The position numbers were made by a program, and so were the translations under genes. Below are positions 27,935 to 36,606 of a stretch of 64,000 nt of DNA, one piece after another. Position 1 is the first letter of the stretch, and each line of letters opens with the position of its first letter. Source of the stretch: Propionivibrio soli (GTDB taxonomy: Bacteria; Pseudomonadota; Gammaproteobacteria; Burkholderiales; Rhodocyclaceae); contig NZ_JANZKY010000016.1 of NCBI RefSeq assembly GCF_025770765.1, forward strand, positions 1 to 64,000, given 5' to 3'. The notes under the pieces are model-generated. The model worked only from the letters and a program-made list of their open reading frames with translations, was not told where the DNA came from and did not search any database.

Positions 27935-28818
27935 GCCTCGTCGATACCTTAGCAAGCGTTCCTGTTCTCTCACCGTTCATCGAGTTCGCCTTCATGCGGC
28001 GCGCGCTGGCCGGTTGCCTTGCCCTGTCGCTAGGCGCAACGCCCATCGGGGTCTTTCTGATGCTCCGGCGCATGAGCCTCGCCGGTGATGCGATTTCTCA
28101 CGCCATCCTGCCCGGCGCCGCGATCGGTTATCTGTTGGCCGGCCTCTCGCTGCCCGCGATGACGATCGGCGGATTGGTGGCCGGTGTCGCGGTGGCCTTG
28201 TTGGCGGGCGGCGTCGCACGCAATTCGGTCATCAAGGAAGACGCCAGTCTGGCGACCTTCTACCTGATCTCGCTTTCCGCCGGTGTTCTGATCATCTCGA
28301 TGCGCGGAAGCAGTGTCGATCTATTGCACATTTTGTTCGGCAGCGTTCTGGCGCTAGACGATACCGCGCTGCTGCTGCTCGCCGCTTTCGCCTCGCTGTC
28401 GATCGTCGCCATCGCCGCCGGACTGCGCCTCATCGTCCTCGAATGTTGCGATCCGGCTTACCTCGCGCGGATCAGCCACCTCGGTGCGGTTGCGCATTAC
28501 GGGTTCATGGCGTTGGTCGTTCTCAATCTGATCGGTGGGTTTCACGCGCTCGGCACGCTGATGGCCGTCGGCATCATGATTCTGCCATCGGCTGCCGCCC
28601 GTTTCTGGGTGCAAACGATCGCACCGCTGATCCTCGTCGCGATCGCCCTCGCCTTTGCCGGGTCAGTAGTCGGGCTGCTTCTCTCGTACTACGTCGACTT
28701 GCCGGCCGGGCCGGCAATCGTCCTCACGCTCGGCGGACTTTATTTGCTCTCGATGATCGTTGGGCCACTCGGGCCGCTGGTCAGCCGGCGTCGCCCACGC
28801 TGGCATTTCACGCGCTGA
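27931..28818 (+). CDS. znuB: Zinc/manganese ABC transporter permease
   Basis: A 295-residue integral membrane protein of the ABC-3 family with about eight or nine hydrophobic helices. Typical stretches are RRMSLAGDAISHAILPGAAIGYLL (the conserved cytoplasmic coupling region in part) and GTLMAVGIMILPSAAARFW. It forms the channel of the metal importer with the ATPase encoded just upstream, whose stop overlaps this ATG, and the binding protein encoded 18 bases downstream. Confidence 0.9.
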   Translation: MSLVDTLASVPVLSPFIEFAFMRRALAGCLALSLGATPIGVFLMLRRMSLAGDAISHAILPGAAIGYLLAGLSLPAMTIGGLVAGVAVALLAGGVARNSVIKEDASLATFYLISLSAGVLIISMRGSSVDLLHILFGSVLALDDTALLLLAAFASLSIVAIAAGLRLIVLECCDPAYLARISHLGAVAHYGFMALVVLNLIGGFHALGTLMAVGIMILPSAAARFWVQTIAPLILVAIALAFAGSVVGLLLSYYVDLPAGPAIVLTLGGLYLLSMIVGPLGPLVSRRRPRWHFTR

Positions 28819-28836
28819 AATCAAAGGAGAAGATCG

Positions 28837-29793
28837 GTGCAAAGAGGTCATTCAGTTTCCCGTCGTCCGTCGTTTGCAAAGTTGCGGAAAATTTTGCTTG
28901 CCGTCGCAGGCCTGTGTGCAGTCATCGGCAGTACCCAGGCATTGGCCGAGACACTGAACGCAGTGGCGACTTTCAGCATCCTGGGCGATATGGTTCGGCG
29001 CGTGGGCGGCGACCGCGTGCAGGTTCACAATCTTGTTGAAGCAGGAAATGATGCGCACGTTTTCCAACCGACGCCGGCCGACGCGAAGAAGATCGCCGGC
29101 GCCAACCTCGTTGTCGTCAACGGTCTTGGCTTCGAAGGCTGGATCGATCGGTTGATCAAGTCTTCCGGCTACAAAGGCCGGGTCGTGGTAGCCACGACCG
29201 GCATCAAGGTTCTGAAACAAGCTGAAGACCACGAAGAATCGGCACACGAGGGCCACGCTCATGGGGCCGTTGACCCGCACGCCTGGCAGGATCTGGCCAA
29301 TGCCGATCGTTATGTCGCGAACATTGCCCAGGCACTGAGCGAGGCGGACCCGGCGGGTAAGAACGTTTACGAGGCCAATGCCGCTGCCTATCGAAAAGAA
29401 CTTGGGTCGCTGGACACCGAGATCAAGGCAATCTTCAACGCGATCCCGAAAGAACGGCGCAAGGTCGTCAGTTCACACGATGCCTTCGGTTACTTCAGCC
29501 GAGCCTATGGCGTGCGGTTCGTTTCCCCGGTTGGCATCAGCACGGAGGCGGAACCTTCCGCCGCAGGTACGGCTCGCATCATCAAACAAATCCGCGCCGA
29601 GAGGATTCCCGCCGTCTTCATGGAAAACATCTCAAGCCCGCGTCTGATCGAACGGATTCAAAAAGAATCCGGGGCCAAGGTAGGCGGCGTACTCTATTCG
29701 GACTCTCTCTCGCCAGCCTCCGGACCGGCGGCGACCTACCTCGATCTGATGCGACACAACGCACAAGTGATCGGCGACGCCCTGAGGCCCTAA
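28837..29793 (+). CDS. znuA: Zinc ABC transporter substrate-binding protein
   Basis: A 318-residue periplasmic cluster-A1 metal-binding protein. It has a signal peptide after a basic start (hydrophobic ILLAVAGLCAVIGSTQALA), then TFSILGDMVRRVGGD. Likely metal ligands are the His of NDAHVFQPTP, the His of DPHAWQDL, the Glu/Asp in the C-lobe and the SHDAFGYF His. A short His-rich loop EGHAHGAVDPH is typical of zinc-binding forms. Start is GTG at 28837 after AAGGAG. It completes the znuCBA-type operon. Manganese cannot be excluded. Confidence 0.88.
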   Translation: MQRGHSVSRRPSFAKLRKILLAVAGLCAVIGSTQALAETLNAVATFSILGDMVRRVGGDRVQVHNLVEAGNDAHVFQPTPADAKKIAGANLVVVNGLGFEGWIDRLIKSSGYKGRVVVATTGIKVLKQAEDHEESAHEGHAHGAVDPHAWQDLANADRYVANIAQALSEADPAGKNVYEANAAAYRKELGSLDTEIKAIFNAIPKERRKVVSSHDAFGYFSRAYGVRFVSPVGISTEAEPSAAGTARIIKQIRAERIPAVFMENISSPRLIERIQKESGAKVGGVLYSDSLSPASGPAATYLDLMRHNAQVIGDALRP

Positions 29794-29879
29794 CTAGCCG
29801 TTGCGGCAGGATACAAGCGCGCCACGGATCCCGATTTGTCAGACAACCGGGCCACCGCAGTAGTTTTTGCAGGTAAAAT

Positions 29880-29900
29880 CCCAAGGAATTGTTTCCTGGG
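29880..29900 (+). promoter_or_regulatory. Stem-loop covering the ribosome site of the antiporter gene
   Basis: CCCA-a-GGAA (29880-29888) can pair with TTCCTGGG (29893-29900) around TTGT, with one bulged A. The right arm includes the GGG of the GGGAGAG ribosome site for the gene starting at 29910, so folding would mask it. This could give thermal or ligand control of translation, or be chance. Confidence 0.35.
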
Positions 29901-29909
29901 AGAGTCTCA

Positions 29910-31259
29910 ATGACAAAAACAGCAGTCCGAGCGTGTCTTTCCATCCTCGTCTTAGCCGGGTTCACCTCCCCCGCTTGGGCCGGCGAACTCATAGTGGTCG
30001 GTGGAATACCGCTCGATTTCATCCTTTTTGCCCTTACTCTGCTGGGCGTCGCGCTTTTTCATAACCATACGCTCTACGTCGGTCTCACCGGAATGGTGAC
30101 GATCGCGCTTTACAAGCTGATCTTCACGGGCTTCAAAACCGGTGACGGATTTCAAGGACTCTCCCTCCATTTGCAGCACGAATGGGTTGTTCTCGCCAAC
30201 CTGTTCTGCCTGTTGATGGGTTTTGCCCTGCTCTCCCGGCATTTCGAGAAGAGCCACATCCCCGTTGTTCTCCCCAAGTACCTGCCGAACGACTGGAAAG
30301 GTGGTTTCGTACTGCTGGTCATGGTTTTCGTCCTATCGAGCTTCCTCGATAACATCGCGGCCGCACTGATCGGTGGCGCCATGGCGCACCAGCTATTCAA
30401 GTCCAAGGTGCATGTGGGGTACTTGGCGGCCATCGTCGCGGCCTCGAATGCCGGCGGCTCTGGATCGGTCGTAGGCGACACGACCACGACCATGATGTGG
30501 ATCGACGGTGTCAGTCCGCTGAATGTCTTTCATGCCTACGTGGCGGCCGCCGTCGCCCTCTGCATTACCGCCTACTTCGGCGCCAAGCAGCAGCACGCCT
30601 ATTCTCCGATGATCAAGCATGCGCACGAGAGCACCCGGGTCGATACCGCCCGGGTTGGCATCGTTGCCTTGATCCTGATCTTCGCGATCGTCACCAACGT
30701 CGTGATCAACGTCAAATTCAATCATCTGGCCGATCTCTTCCCCTTCATCGGGGTTGGCGTCTGGGTCGCGATTCTCCTTTCCGTTCCGGTGCGCCGGCCT
30801 GATTGGGAGGTCCTGCCCGACACCTTCAAAGGGTCGGTCTTCCTGCTCTCGTTGGTAACCTGCGCTTCGATGATGCCGGTGGAAAAATTGCCGCCCGCGT
30901 CCGCGATGGCGGCGCTCACGCTCGGCTTCGTCTCCGCCGTATTCGACAATATTCCGCTTACAGCCCTGGCGCTCAAGCAAGGCGGCTATGACTGGGGTGG
31001 CTTGGCTTATGCCGTGGGCTTCGGCGGCTCGATGATCTGGTTCGGCTCTTCGGCCGGCGTCGCGCTTTCGAACATGTTCCCCGAGGCCAAATCAGTTGCA
31101 AACTGGCTCCGGCACGGGTGGCACGTTGCCCTCGCTTACGTCGTCGGCTTCTTCGTCCTTCAGGCGACCTTGGGCTGGAATCCGGAGGCGCCTCACAAAT
31201 CGGCCCCGGCTGCCGCGGTTGAATTACCCGCGGTTCAGGAGTCGGGCGCCGCACAGTGA
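29910..31259 (+). CDS. NhaD-like sodium:proton antiporter (ion transporter superfamily)
   Basis: A 449-residue inner-membrane protein with a cleavable-looking N-terminal segment (ILVLAGFTSPAWAGE) and about 11-12 helices. It belongs to the NhaD/ArsB/citrate-transporter superfamily. Repeated motifs include SSFLDNIAAALIGGAMAH in the first half and FVSAVFDNIPLTALAL in the second; the paired DNI segments are typical of NhaD antiporters. AASNAGGSGSVVGDTTTTMMW is also NhaD-like. The ATG at 29910 follows GGGAGAG. Since annotation of this superfamily often drifts, organic-acid transport is an alternative. It is followed by a hairpin at 31308. Confidence 0.8.
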   Translation: MTKTAVRACLSILVLAGFTSPAWAGELIVVGGIPLDFILFALTLLGVALFHNHTLYVGLTGMVTIALYKLIFTGFKTGDGFQGLSLHLQHEWVVLANLFCLLMGFALLSRHFEKSHIPVVLPKYLPNDWKGGFVLLVMVFVLSSFLDNIAAALIGGAMAHQLFKSKVHVGYLAAIVAASNAGGSGSVVGDTTTTMMWIDGVSPLNVFHAYVAAAVALCITAYFGAKQQHAYSPMIKHAHESTRVDTARVGIVALILIFAIVTNVVINVKFNHLADLFPFIGVGVWVAILLSVPVRRPDWEVLPDTFKGSVFLLSLVTCASMMPVEKLPPASAMAALTLGFVSAVFDNIPLTALALKQGGYDWGGLAYAVGFGGSMIWFGSSAGVALSNMFPEAKSVANWLRHGWHVALAYVVGFFVLQATLGWNPEAPHKSAPAAAVELPAVQESGAAQ

Positions 31260-31307
31260 TTGCTTAGCGGAAGCGTGCTTCCACTTCCCTTCCCGGCCGA
31301 CAAAGCA

Positions 31308-31331
31308 CAACGCCACCTTTCGGTGGCGTTG
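31308..31331 (+). terminator. Hairpin after the antiporter gene
   Basis: CAACGCCACC and GGTGGCGTTG form a perfect 10-bp stem with a TTTC loop, 49 bases past the antiporter stop and before the convergent regulator gene. It lacks a clear T-run, so it may work in both directions or with Rho. Confidence 0.6.
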
Positions 31332-31413
31332 TCATATCTGGAAGCATAAAGCACCGCGCTTCCGGGCGCGCTTGTCCGAGTCCCCGGAATTCAATCAGTT
31401 CGGCGGCCGTGAC

Positions 31414-31686
31414 CTATTCGGGAATCCGGTCGTCCGGTTCCTTCCGCGCTCCCGGCTTTCTTCCGCGCGCGGGCGCGGGGAGATCGCATGACAGCCGGCA
31501 ACTGGTACCTTCGATCTTCTTGCCGTCAATGAACCGCGTGACTTTGCAGCAGATGATCTCGCCCGACGCCGCCAGTTCGGCGACCAGATTCGTGAGTTGC
31601 CCCATCGGGATGCGGAGCGCCTCCGAAATCTCGGAATCAAGCTGTTCGCCATTGGCTCTCAAGTACTTAAGGATGGATGCGTTCAT
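31414..31686 (-). CDS. Small winged-helix transcriptional regulator
   Basis: A 90-residue protein. Residues 3-60 (ILKYLRANGEQLDSEISEAL, RIPMGQLTNLVAELAASGEI, then ICCKVTRFIDGKKI as the wing) look like a winged helix-turn-helix. The C-terminus, rich in Arg, Lys and Pro, is probably disordered. Two adjacent Cys (ICCK) in the wing and a third later might respond to redox or metals, but this is speculative. It stands alone between the antiporter and the VTT-domain gene, and no target is evident. Confidence 0.7.
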   Translation of the reverse strand: MNASILKYLRANGEQLDSEISEALRIPMGQLTNLVAELAASGEIICCKVTRFIDGKKIEGTSCRLSCDLPAPARGRKPGARKEPDDRIPE

Positions 31687-32001
31687 CGACTACCCCGAAA
31701 TGCGTCTGTGAAGATGCGGTGAAAAACGAGGCGTAGTTTGCCGTGGTTTCCCTGCCGTTGCAAATGAAGCGTCATCGCCGCGCGGCAACCCCCGACTGGA
31801 AGCTGATAAAGGGCCGCGCGACACAGGGCAATACGGCTTCTCAAATCCAACGGCGGCCTTATCTGCGGCCGGTCAGTTCAGCGTCGAGAGCGGGCGAGGC
31901 GCGATACCGTCAACGGTTCCGGCCACGAAGGGCTCGGACCACCAATTGCCACTATGGCAAGCGCGAAGGCTCTCTATCTCATTCGTTCAAGAAGCTACGC
32001 T
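31687..32001. other. Intergenic stretch without recognised gene
   Basis: These 315 bases between divergent genes contain only poorly coded frames of Arg/Ser-rich composition. No tRNA, known riboswitch or strong promoter was recognised; promoters for both flanking genes must lie here. Confidence 0.5.
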
Positions 32002-32709
32002 ATGAATGCCAAGGCGGTCGCGTTTCGCTCACTGGCAGTAATTCTGCTGGTCGGCCTCGTCCTCGCTTGGGTGATTCTTTTCCTCGGCAGCCCGGTCGAT
32101 TTCGCCGACGTGAAGAGTCGGCAAGCTGACTTGGTTGCGTGGGTTAACCAGCACCCACTGAGCGCGCCCGTCACGTTTTTCGTCGCCTACACCGTATTTT
32201 CCGCCCTCTCCATACCGGGCGGCGCCGTGATGACGCTTCTCGGTGGAGCCCTGTTCGGCGTTGGCTGGGGCGTCCTCCTCATTTCGTTTGCGTCGACACT
32301 CGGAGCGACGATCGCCTTCCTCGCTTCACGCCACGGCCTCCGGCGTTTGTTCGAGCATCGGTTCGCACTGCGTTTGCGCGGCATCAACGCCGGCATTGAG
32401 AAAGACGGGGCTTTTTACCTGTTCTCGCTGCGCCTGGTTCCAGTTTTTCCATTTTTTCTGGTCAACGTGCTTCTCGGCCTCACGCGTATGAGGTTACGCA
32501 CCTACTATTGGGTCAGCCAGCTTGGAATGCTGCCGGGAACGATCATCTACGCGAACGCGGGCGAGCGGCTCGCCGAACTTGCCTCCCCGTCCGATATCCT
32601 CTCCCCGGCTACGCTTGCTTCTCTCGCCTTGATCGGCCTCCTTCCCTTGCTGCTGCATAAAGGGCTGGCGGTCGTCAGAAAACGCCGAAGACTCAGACAA
32701 CGAGGGTGA
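32002..32709 (+). CDS. VTT-domain (TVP38/TMEM64, DedA-like) membrane protein
   Basis: A 235-residue inner-membrane protein. It has a first helix (residues 8-28), then the SNARE-associated/VTT core: FSALSIPGGAVMTLLGGALFG, FASTLGATIAFLASRHGLRR, FSLRLVPVFPFFLVNVLLG and LGMLPGTIIYANAG. The conserved Arg-Leu-(I/V)-P motif and the glycines are present. VTT/DedA proteins are linked to lipid flipping and membrane homeostasis. The start at 32002 was preferred over 31954 because it removes a non-homologous leader, though the ribosome site (AAGAAG) is weak. Confidence 0.85.
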   Translation: MNAKAVAFRSLAVILLVGLVLAWVILFLGSPVDFADVKSRQADLVAWVNQHPLSAPVTFFVAYTVFSALSIPGGAVMTLLGGALFGVGWGVLLISFASTLGATIAFLASRHGLRRLFEHRFALRLRGINAGIEKDGAFYLFSLRLVPVFPFFLVNVLLGLTRMRLRTYYWVSQLGMLPGTIIYANAGERLAELASPSDILSPATLASLALIGLLPLLLHKGLAVVRKRRRLRQRG

Positions 32710-32972
32710 CCCGTCCCCAAAAAGGTACAAATACTCGCCGTCCGACGGCGGAATCATGCACCTCTGTATCGTCATCCTGGCGGCACTCAACACCGCTTTC
32801 TGAGAACACGCCACTCGGATTAAACTTGACGCCAGCACAAGAAAAACGCCGCCGGATCGATCCATGCTCGTTCCGGGCACCGAAGGGGGATGCCCGTCTT
32901 CGGAAAACCGTTTGCCCGAGCGGCAGACAAAGAGATCAACAATATGTAATCCGAAAGTGTGGAGGAAGTTAT

Positions 32973-33986
32973 ATGAAAAAGAGATGGGTATCCGAATTGT
33001 CGACGTTTGCCCTTGCCGCGATGCTGGCCGGCTGTTCGAACATGCAGATGGGGTCGGCCGACGCGAAAACCGAGGCAACCGGCTCGGCCGGCGGTTCGGA
33101 AAGTCAGAATGCCAACAACAAACTCGAACGCTGCGACGCGACGCTCGGAACGATCACCGTCGTCGAAGATACGTCGGCGCCTTGGTACGGCATCCTGACC
33201 GGGCAATACCACCTGGGCTCGACGACCCCCGTGCTCAAGCTGATGATCCAGCAGTCGAACTGCTTTGTGGTCGTCGAGCGCGGCCGCGCGATGAACAACA
33301 TGATGCAAGAGCGCGCGCTGAATCAGGCCGGCGAGTTGCGCACTAACTCGAACTTCGGAAAGGGGCAGATGGTCTCGGCCGACTATTCGCTGTCGCCCTC
33401 GATCACCTTCTCGAACCAGAACGCGGGCGGTCTTGGCGGTGCGATCGGCGGGCTGTTCGGCTCTGTCGGCGCGGCAGTCGGCGGCAGCCTGAACGCGAAG
33501 GAAGCGAGCACGCTGCTGACCCTCGTCGATAATCGCTCGGGCGTGCAACTCGCTGCATCCGAAGGTAGCGCCCGCAACTGGGATTTCGGCGCCGTTGGCG
33601 GCATTCTTGGCTCACACTTGGGTGCGGCTGGGGGTGGCTACGCCAACACCGCCGAAGGCAAAGTGATCGTCGCAGCGTTGATGGACTCATACAACGGCGT
33701 CGTGCGCGCCGTGCGCAGCTACAAGGCGCAAACCGTCAAGGGTGGCCTGGGCACCGGCGGGCAACTGGCGGTACAAGGCGGCAACACCCCGGCGACACCG
33801 AGCGCGTCGCCCATGACCGTTCTTGAAGCGCAGACAAAACTGAACGAACTCGGATTCAGCGTCGGCAAGCCAGACGGCAACATGGGACCGCGCACCAAGG
33901 CGCAGTTGAGCAAATTCCAGCAATCCCGCCGCCTCCCGGTGACTGGAATGTTGGACGCGCCAACGATCGCCGAGTTGTCGCGATAG
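32973..33986 (+). CDS. CsgG-like lipoprotein with C-terminal peptidoglycan-binding domain
   Basis: A 337-residue exported protein. The N-terminus is a lipoprotein signal (TFALAAMLAGC, lipobox LAGC with Cys near 20). The middle (about 45-245) resembles CsgG/curli-assembly or LpoB-like domains: LGTITVVEDT, VLKLMIQQSNCFVVVERGRAM and glycine-rich helices LGGAIGGLFGSVGAAVGG. The last 65 residues form a PG-binding-1 domain (QTKLNELGFSVGKPDGNMGPRTKAQLSKFQ). It is probably an outer-membrane lipoprotein contacting the cell wall. No csgABEF genes are nearby, so curli export is unlikely. A GGAGGAAG ribosome site supports the start, and a strong terminator follows at 34041. Confidence 0.83.
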   Translation: MKKRWVSELSTFALAAMLAGCSNMQMGSADAKTEATGSAGGSESQNANNKLERCDATLGTITVVEDTSAPWYGILTGQYHLGSTTPVLKLMIQQSNCFVVVERGRAMNNMMQERALNQAGELRTNSNFGKGQMVSADYSLSPSITFSNQNAGGLGGAIGGLFGSVGAAVGGSLNAKEASTLLTLVDNRSGVQLAASEGSARNWDFGAVGGILGSHLGAAGGGYANTAEGKVIVAALMDSYNGVVRAVRSYKAQTVKGGLGTGGQLAVQGGNTPATPSASPMTVLEAQTKLNELGFSVGKPDGNMGPRTKAQLSKFQQSRRLPVTGMLDAPTIAELSR

Positions 33987-34040
33987 ATCGATAGTTGCGC
34001 CGCGAAAAGCGGCACGTGCAGCACAAGAACACGCTTTGCT

Positions 34041-34074
34041 AACGAAGGTCGGCACCAGCCGGCCTTCGTTTATT
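34041..34074 (+). terminator. Rho-independent terminator
   Basis: AACGAAGGTCGGC and GCCGGCCTTCGTT make a 13-bp stem with one G-U pair and an ACCA loop, followed by TTTAT, 54 bases after the CsgG-like gene stop. It insulates that gene from the cstA1 promoter region. Confidence 0.8.
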
Positions 34075-34179
34075 CACGCCCCGCCCGCGGCGCGTCTGGA
34101 GGTCTGTCGCCAGTAGGTCGCGAATAATTCCCGCCTTCATTCTCCCGTGGAAGCTGTGCCGCTTCGCACGAGGAATTCC

Positions 34180-34228
34180 GCCGCTCGCCCTCCCCGGCAA
34201 CCGCTCGCCGCGCTTGACGACCGTTCGC
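34180..34228 (+). promoter_or_regulatory. Triple 20-bp-spaced direct repeat upstream of cstA1 (candidate BtsR-like operator)
   Basis: GCCGCTCGC at 34180, ACCGCTCGC at 34200 and ACCGTTCGC at 34220 are spaced exactly 20 bases start to start, on one face of the helix. The last repeat ends 80 bases before the cstA1 ATG. Direct repeats about two turns apart are how LytTR regulators bind, and the core resembles the ACC(G/A)CT(C/T)A site I recall for E. coli BtsR. The same arrangement recurs at 40252 and 41759. Confidence 0.78.
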
Positions 34229-34308
34229 AAAATAACCGAGGAGCGACTGAAACGAATTCCTCAGACCCGCTATCTGAAGCGGTGCTTCATCACAAGACCG
34301 GAGGAGTC

Positions 34309-36372
34309 ATGAATCTCGTTTCCAAACATCTGATCTGGTGGTTATTAACCGCCGTCGGCGTCTTTTCGCTCGGGACTGTCGCCCTCTCGCGCGGCGAGAC
34401 CATCAACGCGCTGTGGATCGTCACCGCCGCTGTCTCGATCTATCTCGTCGCGTATCGCTATTACAGCCTGTACATCGCCCAGAACGTGATGCAGCTCGAC
34501 CCGACGCGGATGACGCCTGCGCTGCGCCACAACGACGGACTCGACTACGTTCCGACCAACAAACACATTCTCTTCGGCCATCACTTCGCGGCGATCGCCG
34601 GCGCCGGGCCGCTCGTCGGCCCGGTCCTCGCCGCGCAGATGGGCTACCTGCCGGGAACGTTGTGGATCATCGTCGGTGTTGTACTAGCCGGTGCAGTACA
34701 GGACTCCATGGTGCTCTTCGTCTCAACGCGCCGCGACGGCCGCTCGCTTGGCGATCTGATCAAGTCCGAACTCGGCAATGTACCCGGGATCATCGCGTTG
34801 TTCGGCGCTTTCATGATCATGGTGATCATTCTCGCCGTCCTGGCGCTGATCGTCGTCAAGGCGCTCGCCGCCAGCCCCTGGGGAACCTTCACCGTCGCGG
34901 CAACCATCCCGCTCGCCATGTTCATGGGTGTGTATCTGCGCTTCATCCGCCCCGGGCGCGTCGGCGAAATCTCGGTTATCGGCTTCGTGCTGCTGATCGC
35001 CGCCATCATGCTCGGCGGCCAGGTCGCCGAAAGTCCGACGTGGGCACCGGTGTTCACGTTCGATGCGAAAACGCTCACCTGGATGCTGATCGGCTACGGA
35101 TTCATCGCCTCGGTCCTTCCCGTCTGGCTGCTCCTTGCGCCGCGCGACTATCTGTCAACCTTCCTGAAGATCGGCACCATCGTTTGCCTGGCGGTTTCCA
35201 TTGTCTTCGTCGCACCCAGCCTGAGCATGCCGGCCGTCACGCAGTTCGTCGACGGCACCGGCCCCGCGTGGTCGGGCAGCCTGTTCCCGTTCATCTTCAT
35301 CACCATCGCCTGCGGCGCGGTTTCGGGGTTCCACGCATTGATTTCGTCAGGGACGACGCCGAAGCTCATCGACAATGAGAAGAACGTGCGCTACATCGGC
35401 TACGGCGGCATGCTGATGGAGTCGTTCGTTGCCATCATGGCGATGGTCGCCGCGTCGGTGATCGACCCGGGCGTCTATTTCGCGATGAACAGCCCGCCCG
35501 CCGTGATCGGCGCGACCGCCGCGAACGCCGCGCAGGTCATCTCGCAGTGGGGCTTCGTCATCACGCCCGACGTGTTGATCCAGACGGCGAAGGATGTCGG
35601 CGAAACGAGCATCATCTCGCGCGCCGGCGGCGCGCCGACTCTCGCCGTCGGCATGGCGCAAATCTTCTCGCACGTGATTGGCGGCAAAGCGATGATGGCG
35701 TTCTGGTACCACTTCGCCATCCTGTTCGAAGCGCTCTTCATCCTCACCGCGTGCGACGCGGGGACGCGCGCCGGACGCTTCATGTTGCAGGACCTCCTTG
35801 GCACTTTCGTGCCGGCGCTCAAATCCACGCGCTCCTGGCCGGCCAATCTCATTGCCACCGGGCTTTGCGTTGCCGCGTGGGGCTACATCCTTTACCAGGG
35901 CGTCATCGACCCGCTGGGAGGAATTAATAGCCTGTGGCCGCTGTTCGGCATTTCGAACCAGATGCTTGCCGGCGTGGCACTCATGTTATGCACCGTCGTC
36001 CTGTTCAAGATGAAGCGGCAAAAGTACGCCTGGGTAACCATCCTGCCGACCGCCTGGCTCCTCGTCTGCACACTGACGGCCGGTTGGCAGAAGATCTTCC
36101 ACGCCAGTCCGAAGATCGGGTTCCTGGCGCTCGCCGACAAGTTCCAGGCGGCACTCGACAAAGGCGAAGTTCTGGCACCGGCGAAGAGTATCGAGCAGAT
36201 GCGGCAGATCGTCTTCAACAACCAGCTCGACGCCGTACTGACGATGTTCTTCATGTTCGTCGTCGTCAGCATCCTGTTCTACACCATTGCCGCCTGCCTC
36301 AAGGCCTTGCAGGAAGGCGCGCCGACAAGCCGCGAAGTGCCTTACCAGGCAACCCCGGCCGTCGAGGTGTAA
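34309..36372 (+). CDS. cstA: CstA/BtsT-family pyruvate or peptide carrier (first copy)
   Basis: A 687-residue inner-membrane carrier of the CstA family. E. coli members transport pyruvate (BtsT, CstA), and peptides were proposed earlier. About 16-18 helices are visible. Family motifs: NKHILFGHHFAAIAGAGPLVGPVLAA, CGAVSGFHALISSGTTPK, AFWYHFAILFEALFILTACDAGTR and LWPLFGISNQMLAGVAL. The start at 34309 follows GGAGGAG and gives the standard length. It overlaps nothing and is followed 2 bases later by the YjiX-type gene and then a YjiA-type GTPase, the same order as btsT-yjiX-yjiA in E. coli. Regulation by the BtsS/BtsR-like pair at 37.8-40.2 kb is likely. Confidence 0.9.
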   Translation: MNLVSKHLIWWLLTAVGVFSLGTVALSRGETINALWIVTAAVSIYLVAYRYYSLYIAQNVMQLDPTRMTPALRHNDGLDYVPTNKHILFGHHFAAIAGAGPLVGPVLAAQMGYLPGTLWIIVGVVLAGAVQDSMVLFVSTRRDGRSLGDLIKSELGNVPGIIALFGAFMIMVIILAVLALIVVKALAASPWGTFTVAATIPLAMFMGVYLRFIRPGRVGEISVIGFVLLIAAIMLGGQVAESPTWAPVFTFDAKTLTWMLIGYGFIASVLPVWLLLAPRDYLSTFLKIGTIVCLAVSIVFVAPSLSMPAVTQFVDGTGPAWSGSLFPFIFITIACGAVSGFHALISSGTTPKLIDNEKNVRYIGYGGMLMESFVAIMAMVAASVIDPGVYFAMNSPPAVIGATAANAAQVISQWGFVITPDVLIQTAKDVGETSIISRAGGAPTLAVGMAQIFSHVIGGKAMMAFWYHFAILFEALFILTACDAGTRAGRFMLQDLLGTFVPALKSTRSWPANLIATGLCVAAWGYILYQGVIDPLGGINSLWPLFGISNQMLAGVALMLCTVVLFKMKRQKYAWVTILPTAWLLVCTLTAGWQKIFHASPKIGFLALADKFQAALDKGEVLAPAKSIEQMRQIVFNNQLDAVLTMFFMFVVVSILFYTIAACLKALQEGAPTSREVPYQATPAVEV

Positions 36373-36374
36373 CG

Positions 36375-36572
36375 GTGTTTAGCGACCTTTCAAAGGTTGG
36401 GAAGTATCTCGGGCAGGCGGCCAGACTCATGGTCGGCTTGCCCGACTACGCCACCTACGTCGCACACATGCGGGCCACGCACCCCGAGCGGCCGATCCTC
36501 AGCGAGGCGGAGTTTTTCCGCGACCGCCAGGAAGCGCGTTATGCCTCCGGTCGCTCCGGTGGTTGTTGTTGA
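36375..36572 (+). CDS. yjiX: YbdD/YjiX family small protein
   Basis: A 65-residue cytosolic protein of the YbdD/YjiX family, found next to cstA/btsT genes and without a firmly known role. Seen: the typical RLMVGLPDYATYVAHM and HPERPILSEAEFFRDRQEARY, ending in GGCC. The start is GTG at 36375, preceded by GAGGTG within the end of cstA. The frame is too short to stand out alone, but the match to the family and the gene order make it real. It probably acts with the carrier. Confidence 0.9.
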   Translation: MFSDLSKVGKYLGQAARLMVGLPDYATYVAHMRATHPERPILSEAEFFRDRQEARYASGRSGGCC

Positions 36573-36606
36573 AGTACCGCCTCACACTCGTCGGATTGAG
36601 AAAGAG

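Noticed and set aside
31743-32129. 128-codon open frame before the VTT-domain gene
   Set aside because: It is Arg/Ser-rich, overlaps the VTT gene in another frame and has no ribosome site.
32710-32972. Leader of the CsgG-like gene as a c-di-GMP riboswitch
   Set aside because: The stretch has some GC-rich stems, but the conserved riboswitch sequence elements are not present.
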